DNA of 64,000 nucleotides, from the NCBI RefSeq assembly GCF_004331345.1, contig NZ_SJJZ01000005.1:124001-188000 (forward strand), given 5' to 3'. The DNA is from Kribbella soli (GTDB taxonomy: Bacteria; Actinomycetota; Actinomycetes; Propionibacteriales; Kribbellaceae). This document shows, in pieces, positions 32,941 through 41,150 of this stretch. A program made the position numbers and the translations under genes. The notes under the pieces were generated by a model that was not told the origin of the DNA, did not search any database, and worked only from the letters and a program-made list of their open reading frames with translations. The number at the start of each line of letters is the position of its first letter. Position 1 is the first letter of the stretch.

Positions 32941-33737
32941 TGCGCGGCGCGTCGAACGAGTCACTCGCCCGGGCCGAGGAGGCCCTGGCGGGTGCGACCC
33001 CGGCCGAGGGCCTGGGTGGCGAGCTGTTCTCGATCGCCAAGCTGCTGGACGGCAGCGGCGCGCTCCGGCGCGCCCTGACCGACCCGGCGCGGCCGGCCGA
33101 GACCAAGTCCGCACTGGCCGGGCAGCTGTTCGGCGGCAAGATCTCCCCCCAGGCGTTGGAGATCCTGACCGTCGCGGTGTCCGGTCGCTGGGTCAGCGGC
33201 CGGGACCTGGGTAACGCCCTGGACCAGCTGAGTGTCGAGGCCGAGGTGGCCTACGCCGACACCCGGCGGAAGCTGGACGAGGTCGAGGACGAGCTGTTCC
33301 GGCTGGACCGGGTGGTCGCCGCCGAGCGCGCCCTGGCCGAGAAGCTGGGCGACCGGCGCATCCCGGCCGAGGCCCGGCAGGAGCTGATCCGCGGACTGCT
33401 GCAGGGCAAGGCCGACGCCACCACGGTGCGGCTGGCCGAGCGGGCTGTGGACGGCCGGGGCCGTGGGTTCGCGGCGTCGATGCGGTCCTATCAGGTCGCC
33501 GCGGCGGCCCGGCGGAACGCCAGCATCGCGACGGTGCGGGTGGCCACGGACCTGACCGAGGCGGAGCGCACCCGGCTCGCGACGGCGCTCGGACGGCAGT
33601 ACGGCCGGGACATCCAGCTGAACGTGATCGTCGACCCCAACGTGGTCGGCGGCGTCCGGGTGGACATCGGCGACGAAGTGATCGACGGAACCATCGCGGC
33701 CAGGCTCGACGACGCGCAACGGCGCATCGCGGGCTGA
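32940..33737 (+). CDS. atpH: ATP synthase subunit delta
   Basis: A 265-aa protein, longer than the roughly 180-aa E. coli delta because of an extra N-terminal segment, as is normal in actinobacteria. The OSCP fold is recognisable by SLARAEEALAG, an internal AQLFGGKISPQALEILTVAV segment, and the C-terminal domain ending VDPNVVGGVRVDIGDEVIDGTI. It binds the F1 N-termini and subunit b, holding the stator. Translation is probably coupled to atpF. Confidence 0.95.
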   Translation: MRGASNESLARAEEALAGATPAEGLGGELFSIAKLLDGSGALRRALTDPARPAETKSALAGQLFGGKISPQALEILTVAVSGRWVSGRDLGNALDQLSVEAEVAYADTRRKLDEVEDELFRLDRVVAAERALAEKLGDRRIPAEARQELIRGLLQGKADATTVRLAERAVDGRGRGFAASMRSYQVAAAARRNASIATVRVATDLTEAERTRLATALGRQYGRDIQLNVIVDPNVVGGVRVDIGDEVIDGTIAARLDDAQRRIAG

Positions 33738-33828
33738 ACCCCCTTAACGACATACAGCGGCGCTAAGGGTCGGGAAAGCCTCTTAGAGCCACAACAGGCC
33801 AGCAAGGGTCAAGGAAGCAGGAAACACA

Positions 33829-35466
33829 ATGGCTGAGCTCACGATCAGGCCGGAGGAGATCCGGGACGCCCTGGATCGGTTCGTCACCGAGTACCAACCG
33901 GCCGACACCGCCGCCGAAGAGGTCGGCACCGTGGTCGACGCGGGTGACGGCATCGCGCACGTCGAGGGTCTGCCCTCGGTGATGACCAACGAGCTGCTCG
34001 AGTTCGAGGACGGCACCCGGGGTATCGCGCTGAACCTCGACGTCCGCGACATCGGTGTCGTCGTCCTCGGTGAGTTCGACGGGATCGAGGAGGGCCAGCA
34101 GGTCCGCCGTACCGGTCAGGTGCTGTCGGTGCCGGTCGGCGAGGGCTACCTCGGCCGGGTCGTCGACCCGCTGGGCAAGCCGATCGACGGCCTCGGCGAG
34201 ATCCAGGGCCTCGAGGGCGACCGCGCGCTCGAGATCCAGGCCGCCGGCGTGATGCAGCGCCAGGAGGTCCGCGAGCCGCTGCAGACCGGTATCAAGGCGA
34301 TCGACGGCATGATCCCGATCGGCCGTGGCCAGCGCGAGCTGATCATCGGCGACCGCAAGACCGGTAAGACGGCGATCGCGGTCGACACGATCATCAACCA
34401 GAAGGCGAACTGGGAGTCCGGCGACCCGAAGAAGCAGGTCCGCTGCATCTACGTCGCCATCGGCCAGAAGGGCTCGACGATTGCGTCGGTCCGCGGTGCG
34501 CTCGAAGAGGCCGGCGCGATGGAGTACACCACCATCGTCGCCTCCCCGGCGTCCGACCCGGCCGGCTTCAAGTACGTCGCGCCGTACACCGGCTCGACGA
34601 TCGGCCAGCACTGGATGTACCAGGGCAAGCACGTCCTGATCGTCTTCGACGACCTGACCAAGCAGGCCGAGGCCTACCGCTCGATGTCGCTGCTGCTGCG
34701 CCGCCCGCCGGGCCGCGAGGCGTACCCGGGTGACGTCTTCTACCTGCACAGCCGTCTGCTCGAGCGCTGCGCGAAGCTGTCGAACGAGCTCGGCGCCGGC
34801 TCGATGACCGGTCTGCCGATCATCGAGACCAAGGCCAACGACGTGTCGGCGTTCATCCCGACCAACGTCATCTCGATCACCGACGGCCAGATCTTCCTGC
34901 AGTCCGACCTGTTCAACGCCAACATCCGGCCGGCCATCGACGTCGGTATCTCGGTGTCCCGGGTCGGTGGCGCCGCGCAGGTCAAGGGCATGAAGAACGT
35001 GTCCGGCTCGCTGAAGATCGACCTGGCGCAGTTCCGCGCGATGGAGGCCTTCGCGATGTTCGCGTCCGACCTGGACGCCACCTCGCGGCGCCAGCTCGAC
35101 CGCGGTCAGCGCCTGGTGCAGCTGCTCCGTCAGCCGCAGTACTCGCCGTACCCGGTCGAGGACCAGATCGTCTCCATCTGGGCCGGTACCAAGGGCCACT
35201 TCGACGACGTACCGGTGAACGACGTGCTCCGCTTCGAGCGGGACTTCCTGGACTACCTGCGCCGCGAGGGCAAGGTGCTCGACGCGATCCGTGAGTCCGG
35301 GCTGTTCGGCGACGACGAGGCACAGGCCGTCACGGACGCGCTGAAGGCGTTCAAGCCGACGTTCCAGACCTCCGAGGGCACGCTGCTCGGCACCGAGGCG
35401 GAAGCCGAGGCGATGGACGAGGGCGACGTGGAGCAGGAGCAGATCGTCCGGCAGAAGCGGGGCTGA
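33829..35466 (+). CDS. atpA: ATP synthase subunit alpha
   Basis: A 545-aa F1 subunit with non-catalytic nucleotide sites. N-terminal beta-barrel (residues 25-95), then Walker A GDRKTGKTAIA near residue 172, the VGISVSRVGGAAQ segment carrying the arginine finger near residue 375, and a helical C-terminal domain. It has a C-terminal extension rich in Glu (EAEAEAMDEGDVEQEQIV), as in other high-GC actinobacteria where this tail limits ATP hydrolysis. 91 nt separate it from atpH. Confidence 0.97.
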   Translation: MAELTIRPEEIRDALDRFVTEYQPADTAAEEVGTVVDAGDGIAHVEGLPSVMTNELLEFEDGTRGIALNLDVRDIGVVVLGEFDGIEEGQQVRRTGQVLSVPVGEGYLGRVVDPLGKPIDGLGEIQGLEGDRALEIQAAGVMQRQEVREPLQTGIKAIDGMIPIGRGQRELIIGDRKTGKTAIAVDTIINQKANWESGDPKKQVRCIYVAIGQKGSTIASVRGALEEAGAMEYTTIVASPASDPAGFKYVAPYTGSTIGQHWMYQGKHVLIVFDDLTKQAEAYRSMSLLLRRPPGREAYPGDVFYLHSRLLERCAKLSNELGAGSMTGLPIIETKANDVSAFIPTNVISITDGQIFLQSDLFNANIRPAIDVGISVSRVGGAAQVKGMKNVSGSLKIDLAQFRAMEAFAMFASDLDATSRRQLDRGQRLVQLLRQPQYSPYPVEDQIVSIWAGTKGHFDDVPVNDVLRFERDFLDYLRREGKVLDAIRESGLFGDDEAQAVTDALKAFKPTFQTSEGTLLGTEAEAEAMDEGDVEQEQIVRQKRG

Positions 35467-35472
35467 TCGACC

Positions 35473-36384
35473 GTGCCAGCCAATCTGCGGGAGCTTCGCG
35501 ATCGCAAGGCCTCGGTCTCGACGATCAAGAAGCTCACCCGGGCGATGGAGCTCATCGCGGCGTCCCGGATCGTCAAGGCGCAGCAGCGCGCCCAGGCGGC
35601 CGGTCCGTACGCGCGTGAGCTCACCCGCGCCGTGTCGGCGGTGGCGACGTTCTCGAACGTCGACCACCCGCTGACCACCGAGAAGGAGAACCCGCGCCGT
35701 GCCGCGGTCCTGCTGATCACCTCCGACCGCGGTCAGGCCGGTGCGTACTCGGCCAACGTGATCCGCGAAGGGGAGCGGCTGAACCAGCTGCTCCGCGAGG
35801 ACGAGAAGCAGATCGTTCCGTACGTCAGCGGCCGCAAGGGCATCGCGTACTACACGTTCCGGCAGCGCGAGATCGCGCAGTCGTGGGCCGGTGACTCCGA
35901 CAACCCGAGCTTCGCCCGGGCCCGGGAGATCGCCGACGCGCTGATCGAGGCCTTCCTGACCCCGACCGACGAGGGCGGCGTGGACGAGATCCACATCGTC
36001 TTCACCCGGTTCGTGTCGATGCTCACCCAGCGCGCGGACGTGATCCGTCTGCTGCCGCTGGAGGTCGTCGAGGGCGAGGAAGCCCCGGCCGCCGACGACG
36101 TACTGCCGCTGTACGAGTTCGAGCCGTCGGCCGAAGAGGTGCTCGACGGACTGCTGCCGAAGTACGTCGCCAGCCGGATCCACTACTGCATGCTGCAGGC
36201 GGCGGCGTCGGAGCTGGCCAACCGCCAGCGGGCGATGAAGTCGGCGACGGACAACGCGCAGGACCTGATCGAGAAGCTCACGCGGGACCTGAACCAGGCC
36301 CGCCAGGCCCAAATTACCCAGGAAATCAGCGAGATCGTCGGCGGCGCGAGCGCGCTGGCCGACGCGAACGCCGGGAGCGAGTGA
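35473..36384 (+). CDS. atpG: ATP synthase subunit gamma
   Basis: A 303-aa central shaft subunit. The N-terminal helix LRELRDRKASVSTIKKLTRAMELIAASRI and the C-terminal helix ASELANRQRAMKSATDNAQD form the coiled coil that turns inside alpha3beta3. The middle Rossmann-like domain contains an insertion around residues 200-215 (EGEEAPAADD), usual in actinobacteria. The GTG start is 6 nt after the atpA stop; weak ribosome site. Confidence 0.96.
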   Translation: MPANLRELRDRKASVSTIKKLTRAMELIAASRIVKAQQRAQAAGPYARELTRAVSAVATFSNVDHPLTTEKENPRRAAVLLITSDRGQAGAYSANVIREGERLNQLLREDEKQIVPYVSGRKGIAYYTFRQREIAQSWAGDSDNPSFARAREIADALIEAFLTPTDEGGVDEIHIVFTRFVSMLTQRADVIRLLPLEVVEGEEAPAADDVLPLYEFEPSAEEVLDGLLPKYVASRIHYCMLQAAASELANRQRAMKSATDNAQDLIEKLTRDLNQARQAQITQEISEIVGGASALADANAGSE

Positions 36385-36389
36385 GAGAG

Positions 36390-37844
36390 ATGACTGCCAC
36401 GGTTACCGAGAAGAACAACGAGGCGGGTGCCACCGGCATCGGTCGCGTCGCCCGGGTGATCGGCCCGGTCGTCGACGTCGAGTTCCCAGCGGACGCGATG
36501 CCGGACATGTACAACGCGCTCGAGGTGGACATCACCCTGGGCGACGACACCCAGACGATCACCCTCGAGGTTGCGCTGCACGTCGGCGACAACATCGTCC
36601 GGGCGATCTCGATGAAGCCGACCGACGGCCTGGTCCGCGGCGCCGAGGTGCGCGACACCGGCGCGGCGATCTCCGTGCCGGTCGGCGACGTCACCAAGGG
36701 CCGGGTCTGGTCCGTGACCGGCAAGTGCCTGAACCAGGACGAGTCCGAGTTCGAGATCACCGAGCGCTGGCCGATCCACCGCAAGGCGCCGGCCTTCGAC
36801 CAGCTCGAGTCGAAGACCGAGATGCTGGAGACCGGCATCAAGGTGCTCGACCTGCTCACGCCGTACGTGCAGGGTGGAAAGATCGGCCTGTTCGGCGGTG
36901 CGGGTGTCGGCAAGACCGTTCTGATCCAGGAGATGATCTACCGGATCGCCCACAACTTCGGTGGTACGTCGGTGTTCGCCGGCGTCGGGGAGCGGACCCG
37001 TGAGGGCAACGACCTGATCACCGAGATGGACGAGGCGGGCGTCTTCAAGGACACCGCGCTGGTGTTCGGCCAGATGGACGAGCCGCCGGGCACCCGGCTG
37101 CGCGTCGCCCTGTCGGCCCTCACGATGGCGGAGTACTTCCGCGACGTGAAGGAGCAGGACGTGCTGCTCTTCATCGACAACATCTTCCGGTTCACCCAGG
37201 CCGGTTCCGAGGTCTCCACGCTGCTCGGCCGGATGCCGTCGGCCGTGGGGTACCAGCCGAACCTGGCCGACGAGATGGGCGTGCTGCAGGAGCGGATCAC
37301 GTCGACCCGGGGTCACTCGATCACCTCGATGCAGGCGATCTACGTGCCCGCGGACGACTACACCGACCCGGCGCCGGCGACCACGTTCGCCCACCTCGAC
37401 GCGACCACCGAGCTCTCCCGTGACATCGCGTCGCGTGGTCTGTACCCGGCCGTCGACCCGCTGACCTCGACGTCGCGGATCCTCGACCCGCAGTACATCG
37501 GCCAGGAGCACTACGACGTGGCCGTCCGGGTGAAGCAGATCCTGCAGAAGAACAAGGAACTGCAGGACATCATCGCCATCCTCGGTGTCGACGAGCTCTC
37601 CGAAGAGGACAAGATCACCGTCGCGCGGGCGCGCCGGATCGAGCAGTTCCTCTCGCAGAACACCTACATGGCGGAGAAGTTCACCAACATCAAGGGCTCC
37701 ACCGTGCCGCTGAAGGACACCGTCGAGTCCTTCAAGAAGATCGCCGACGGCGAGTGCGACCACATCGCCGAGCAGGCGTTCTTCAACGTCGGTTCGCTCG
37801 ACGACGTCGAGCGCAAGTGGGCCGAGCTGCAGAAGGAAAACTGA
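36390..37844 (+). CDS. atpD: ATP synthase subunit beta
   Basis: A 484-aa catalytic subunit. I chose the ATG at 36390, giving MTATVTEKNNEAG; a GTG at 36381 overlapping the atpG stop is an alternative. Walker A is GGAGVGKTVLIQEM near residue 170, the catalytic glutamate lies in GVGERTREGND, Walker B in VLLFIDNIFRF, and the DELSEED lever is present as DELSEEDK near residue 410. The length and motifs are standard. Confidence 0.97.
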   Translation: MTATVTEKNNEAGATGIGRVARVIGPVVDVEFPADAMPDMYNALEVDITLGDDTQTITLEVALHVGDNIVRAISMKPTDGLVRGAEVRDTGAAISVPVGDVTKGRVWSVTGKCLNQDESEFEITERWPIHRKAPAFDQLESKTEMLETGIKVLDLLTPYVQGGKIGLFGGAGVGKTVLIQEMIYRIAHNFGGTSVFAGVGERTREGNDLITEMDEAGVFKDTALVFGQMDEPPGTRLRVALSALTMAEYFRDVKEQDVLLFIDNIFRFTQAGSEVSTLLGRMPSAVGYQPNLADEMGVLQERITSTRGHSITSMQAIYVPADDYTDPAPATTFAHLDATTELSRDIASRGLYPAVDPLTSTSRILDPQYIGQEHYDVAVRVKQILQKNKELQDIIAILGVDELSEEDKITVARARRIEQFLSQNTYMAEKFTNIKGSTVPLKDTVESFKKIADGECDHIAEQAFFNVGSLDDVERKWAELQKEN

Positions 37845-37845
37845 C

Positions 37846-38247
37846 ATGGCCGATGATTCCGCGAAGCACCTCGAGGTAGCCCTCGTCGCGGCGGAGCGGA
37901 CGGTCTGGCAGGGGCAGGCGAGGATCGTCATCGCCCGCACCACCGACGGTGACGTCGGTATCCTGCCCGGCCACGCGCCGTTGCTGGGCCTGCTGCAGGG
38001 CGGCACCGTCCAGGTGCGGACCGTCGACGACGAGTACTTCGTCGCGGCCGCGCCGGACGGGTTCATCTCGGTGGCGAACGACCGGGTCTCGATCCTGGCC
38101 GAGAACGCCGAGATGGGTCACGACATCGACCTCGAAGAGGCGCGTCGCGAGCTCGATCAGGCGATGGCGGCCGGCCTGGCCGACGCCGACGCCGACGAGG
38201 TACGACTCGCCGAGGCCAGGGTTCGGGCCGCCGAGCAGACGTCCTGA
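37846..38247 (+). CDS. atpC: ATP synthase subunit epsilon
   Basis: A 133-aa subunit linking gamma to the c-ring and restraining ATP hydrolysis. The N-terminal beta-sandwich carries TDGDVGILPGHAPLLGLLQGG, the most conserved patch. The C-terminal helical hairpin is present but short (EEARRELDQAMAAGLADADA). It starts 1 nt after the atpD stop. It closes the ATP synthase operon; a DUF2550 gene follows after 100 nt with a hairpin between. Confidence 0.95.
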   Translation: MADDSAKHLEVALVAAERTVWQGQARIVIARTTDGDVGILPGHAPLLGLLQGGTVQVRTVDDEYFVAAAPDGFISVANDRVSILAENAEMGHDIDLEEARRELDQAMAAGLADADADEVRLAEARVRAAEQTS

Positions 38248-38296
38248 CCCGACCTGCCATAATCAAATATCGTCACTTGGCAGTACGGTTCTCCGG

Positions 38297-38327
38297 GGTG
38301 CCCGGGGCAGTACCGAACACGGGCACC
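38297..38327 (+). terminator. Hairpin between atpC and the DUF2550 gene
   Basis: GGTGCCCG (38297-38304) and CGGGCACC (38320-38327) form an 8-bp perfect stem, extendable by flanking CCG/CGG with one bulge, around a 15-nt loop. No T-tract follows. It may attenuate read-through from atpC into the next gene, or lie in that gene's leader. Confidence 0.45.
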
Positions 38328-38347
38328 GGAAATGGGGTCGGCAAGGT

Positions 38348-38779
38348 ATGAGGGTAGTCCTCGATGTCGTCGGGGTCTGTCTGCTTGCCGCCGTACTGTT
38401 CATCGCTCTTGTCGCGTTCCGCCGTCGCTGGTTGTCCAGGGACGGCGGAACTTTTGATTGCAGCCTGCAGCTCGCGCAGAAGGAACACGGCCGCGGCTGG
38501 GCCCTCGGCCTGGCCCGCTACGTCGGCGACGACCTGCAGTGGTTCCGCGTCTTCAGCCTCGCCTGGTGGCCGAAACTCGTCGTCAACCGCCGCCAGCTCG
38601 AAGGCATCACCACCCGCCGCCCGATGGGCAACGAGCCCCTGGTCACGTACGCCGGTCACGTCATCGTCGACGCCGACCTCCGCGACCGCACCGTCCACTT
38701 CGCCATGACCGAAGAAGCCCTCACCGGCGTCCTGGCCTGGATGGAATCCGCTCCACCGAGCACCCAGACCTACCTCTAG
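38348..38779 (+). CDS. DUF2550 family membrane-anchored protein
   Basis: A 143-aa protein that starts with one membrane helix (VVLDVVGVCLLAAVLFIALVAF), then a basic stop-transfer RRRW and a soluble domain. GGTFDCSLQL, GWALGLARYVGDDLQWFRVF and RRPMGNEPLV are the conserved DUF2550 blocks. The family is restricted to actinobacteria and is almost always encoded right after atpC. Its function is unknown; proximity to the ATP synthase and a single N-terminal anchor are the only hints. It converges on an esterase gene, leaving 1 nt between their stops. Confidence 0.88.
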   Translation: MRVVLDVVGVCLLAAVLFIALVAFRRRWLSRDGGTFDCSLQLAQKEHGRGWALGLARYVGDDLQWFRVFSLAWWPKLVVNRRQLEGITTRRPMGNEPLVTYAGHVIVDADLRDRTVHFAMTEEALTGVLAWMESAPPSTQTYL

Positions 38780-38780
38780 G

Positions 38781-39788
38781 TCATCGGACGCCCAAGGCCT
38801 GGAGCAGCATCGGCAAGGAGGCGTGCAGTTCGCGCTGCCAGTAGGCCCAGCCGTGCGTCCCCGGTCCGTAGAAGTTGGTCGTCAGGTGCTTCGCACCGAC
38901 CTGCTCCAGTTGGGCAGCGAGAGCATGGTTCTGGCGGTTGAAGTCGGCCTCCAGTGCGTCCGTCTTTCCGGGCGGGTCGAACGGTCCGGCGGTGCCGTCG
39001 CCGCAGGAGAGGTAGACCGGCAGCGACTTGAGCCGGTGCGCCAGGTAGTACGGGTCGTGTGCCTCCCAGATCCGGCGCTGTGCGACCGGGTCTCCCCAGA
39101 CCCGGAGCGGGTCGTTGCCCTGCCCGGCGAAGAATCCCATGATCCGGTTGATCGACTCGTCGTTCAGCAGTGGATGGGCCGAGCCGGAGTACGCCGCGGT
39201 CGCGCGGAACATGCCGGGATGACGGGCGGCGTACAACAGGGCTCCCTGGCCGCCCATCGAGAGGCCGGCTACGACGCGGTTCGAGCTTGCACCCCAGTCG
39301 TGTTCCAGCAGGTGCGCGAGTTCGACGGTGTGGAACGTCTCCCACGCCGGATCCCCGCCGGCGCCGTGGTTCCACCAGTTGCTGTACCAGCCGTTCCAGC
39401 CGGCCTCGGGCATCACGACGAGGACCTTGCGCAGGCTCGGGATCTTCGCGATGTCCGTGCCGGTCCACGACGTGTAGTCCCCGCAGCAGCCGTGCAGCAG
39501 CCAGAACGTCGGCCAGTGCTGACGGCGGTCGGCCGGATTCCAGCCGTCCGGCGTGAGCAGGCGGACGTTGACGGTGCGGCCGCCCAGTGCCTGGGACCGC
39601 ACGGTCAGGTCGGTCAGCCGGTCGGCGACCTGCCTGACCGCGACGACCTCGGCACTCTGTGGCGCGCTTTGGACGGTCGCCGTGGTCTGTGGGGTTGCCG
39701 CCTGCGCGGGTGCGAGGGGTGAGACTCCGAGGAACACGGCGGCGACGAGGAGCGCGCGCCGACCGATCCAGGACAGCTTCGTGTTCAC
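38781..39788 (-). CDS. Secreted alpha/beta-hydrolase of the esterase/antigen 85 fold
   Basis: A 335-aa protein from the GTG complementary to 39786-39788, with GGAGG 7 nt upstream. A signal peptide (IGRRALLVAAVFLGVSPLAPAQA) ends in an AQA-A cleavage site. The mature part has a HGCCGDYTSWTG oxyanion region, the nucleophile elbow GLSMGGQGALLYA, and GPGTHGWAYWQ carrying the catalytic His. This is the putative-esterase (PF00756-like) family, which includes mycolyltransferases, feruloyl esterases and S-formylglutathione hydrolases. Feruloyl or acetyl esterase activity on plant wall polysaccharide would fit the neighbourhood, but the substrate cannot be read from the sequence. Confidence 0.87.
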   Translation of the reverse strand: MNTKLSWIGRRALLVAAVFLGVSPLAPAQAATPQTTATVQSAPQSAEVVAVRQVADRLTDLTVRSQALGGRTVNVRLLTPDGWNPADRRQHWPTFWLLHGCCGDYTSWTGTDIAKIPSLRKVLVVMPEAGWNGWYSNWWNHGAGGDPAWETFHTVELAHLLEHDWGASSNRVVAGLSMGGQGALLYAARHPGMFRATAAYSGSAHPLLNDESINRIMGFFAGQGNDPLRVWGDPVAQRRIWEAHDPYYLAHRLKSLPVYLSCGDGTAGPFDPPGKTDALEADFNRQNHALAAQLEQVGAKHLTTNFYGPGTHGWAYWQRELHASLPMLLQALGVR

Positions 39789-40064
39789 GAGCAACCTCCG
39801 GGGCGGGGGGACAGCTGAAGTTGAAAGCATTCAGGGCGGTTACTCAAGACGGCGTCCGGTTCCGTCGATCGGTGGTCCGTGATCTGCGGCGAACGGTCGG
39901 GAAATTCGATGGGCCTGGCGTCCGCTGCGTGCCATCATCTCCGTCCATGGAGACATACTTCTTCCGCGTGGGCTAGCTTCCGCTGGCCTGTTCGAGGTTT
40001 CCCGCGGTCAGCGATGCGGGAGTGACCAGTTGGTTGTTCCCGGGTGCTATCCGGGAGATTCTCC

Positions 40065-41051
40065 ATGCAGTTGGTGCTGGTGCGGACCGTCACGGGGTTG
40101 GAATGGTTGGCGGCCGAGGAACTGACCGTCGCCGGGCATCGGGTGGTCGAGGTCGGCAAGCGACAGGTTGTCGTCGAGCCCGCGTCCGAGTCGATCACCG
40201 AGTCGCCACCACGGTTGGCGGACGACTTGTTCGTCGTGTACGCCGCGATTGCGGATCCGGGCCGTACGAAGGCAGCGCTCGCCGGGGCGGCCGATGCCCT
40301 TCGGCGGGTAGTGGAGCCGCCGCGTGATCGCAGCAACTTCGCGGTGTCGGCGTCGTTCCAAGGCGTGCGGAACTTCAATCGCTACGACGTCGAGGACCTG
40401 GTGGGGGAGCAGCTGGCTCGCCTGACAGGCGGCCGGTACTACTCGCGACGGCACGGCGTCGCGCCACCAGACGAGCGCTCCGAATGGCGCGTCGTACTGG
40501 ACGGAAAGACGTTGTGGGTCGCCCGGCGCCCGTACGCCGTACCACTGCATCGCCGAACGTGGCGCCAGCAGACGGTACGAGGAAGCCTGCACCCACCGGT
40601 AGCCGCCGCAATGGCCCGCCTCGCGGAGCTCGCCCCCGCCCACCAGGTAGTCGACCCATTCTGCGGAGCCGGCACCCTCCTCCTCGAAGCACACCTCCTC
40701 GAGCCGCAGGCGGAGTACGTCGGCCTGGACCATGACCCGGTCGCGATCGCCGCAGCCAGGGCAAACGCTGCCGGCAGACGGATGGAGTGGAGGTGCGCAG
40801 ACACCCGCGGGCTCACGACCGGTGCGGACCGCATCATCACGAACCCGCCGTGGAACAGGCAGGTCCAGATCGGCGACCTCGCGCCGTACCTCCGGGCCTG
40901 GAGACAGGTGCTCGACGGGCGGCTTGTCGCGATCCTCACCCCGGAGCAGGCAACCCGACTGGACCGCGGCTGGCGGGTTCAGGCGCGGTACGACGTCACC
41001 GTCGCGGGTCGGCACCCTGTCGTCGTCGTCGCGGAGGTGTCGCGCGGTTGA
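40065..41051 (+). CDS. THUMP-type RNA guanine-N2 methyltransferase-like protein
   Basis: A 328-aa protein from the ATG at 40065 with GGGAGA 6 nt upstream. The N-terminal 150 residues look like a THUMP-like RNA-binding region (ASFQGVRNFNRYDVEDLVGE). The C-terminal part has the SAM motif VVDPFCGAGTLLLEAHLL and the catalytic TNPPWNRQ that typifies N2-guanine or N6-adenine methylation of RNA, as in TrmN/Trm14 and RlmL-like enzymes. The exact RNA target is unknown. It is a stand-alone gene between two secreted hydrolases and is likely housekeeping rather than part of the sugar locus. Confidence 0.83.
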   Translation: MQLVLVRTVTGLEWLAAEELTVAGHRVVEVGKRQVVVEPASESITESPPRLADDLFVVYAAIADPGRTKAALAGAADALRRVVEPPRDRSNFAVSASFQGVRNFNRYDVEDLVGEQLARLTGGRYYSRRHGVAPPDERSEWRVVLDGKTLWVARRPYAVPLHRRTWRQQTVRGSLHPPVAAAMARLAELAPAHQVVDPFCGAGTLLLEAHLLEPQAEYVGLDHDPVAIAAARANAAGRRMEWRCADTRGLTTGADRIITNPPWNRQVQIGDLAPYLRAWRQVLDGRLVAILTPEQATRLDRGWRVQARYDVTVAGRHPVVVVAEVSRG

Positions 41052-41150
41052 TATCGGTTTGTATGTAACACATTCACCGAACCCGGGTATAAACAAGCAC
41101 ATGCTTTTCGGTGTCTGCGAGGTTGTTGCCGCCTGAGCCTTGGAGGACCT

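Noticed and set aside
33763..36312. An 849-codon minus-strand frame across atpA and atpG
   Set aside because: Antisense shadow of well-conserved ATP synthase genes.
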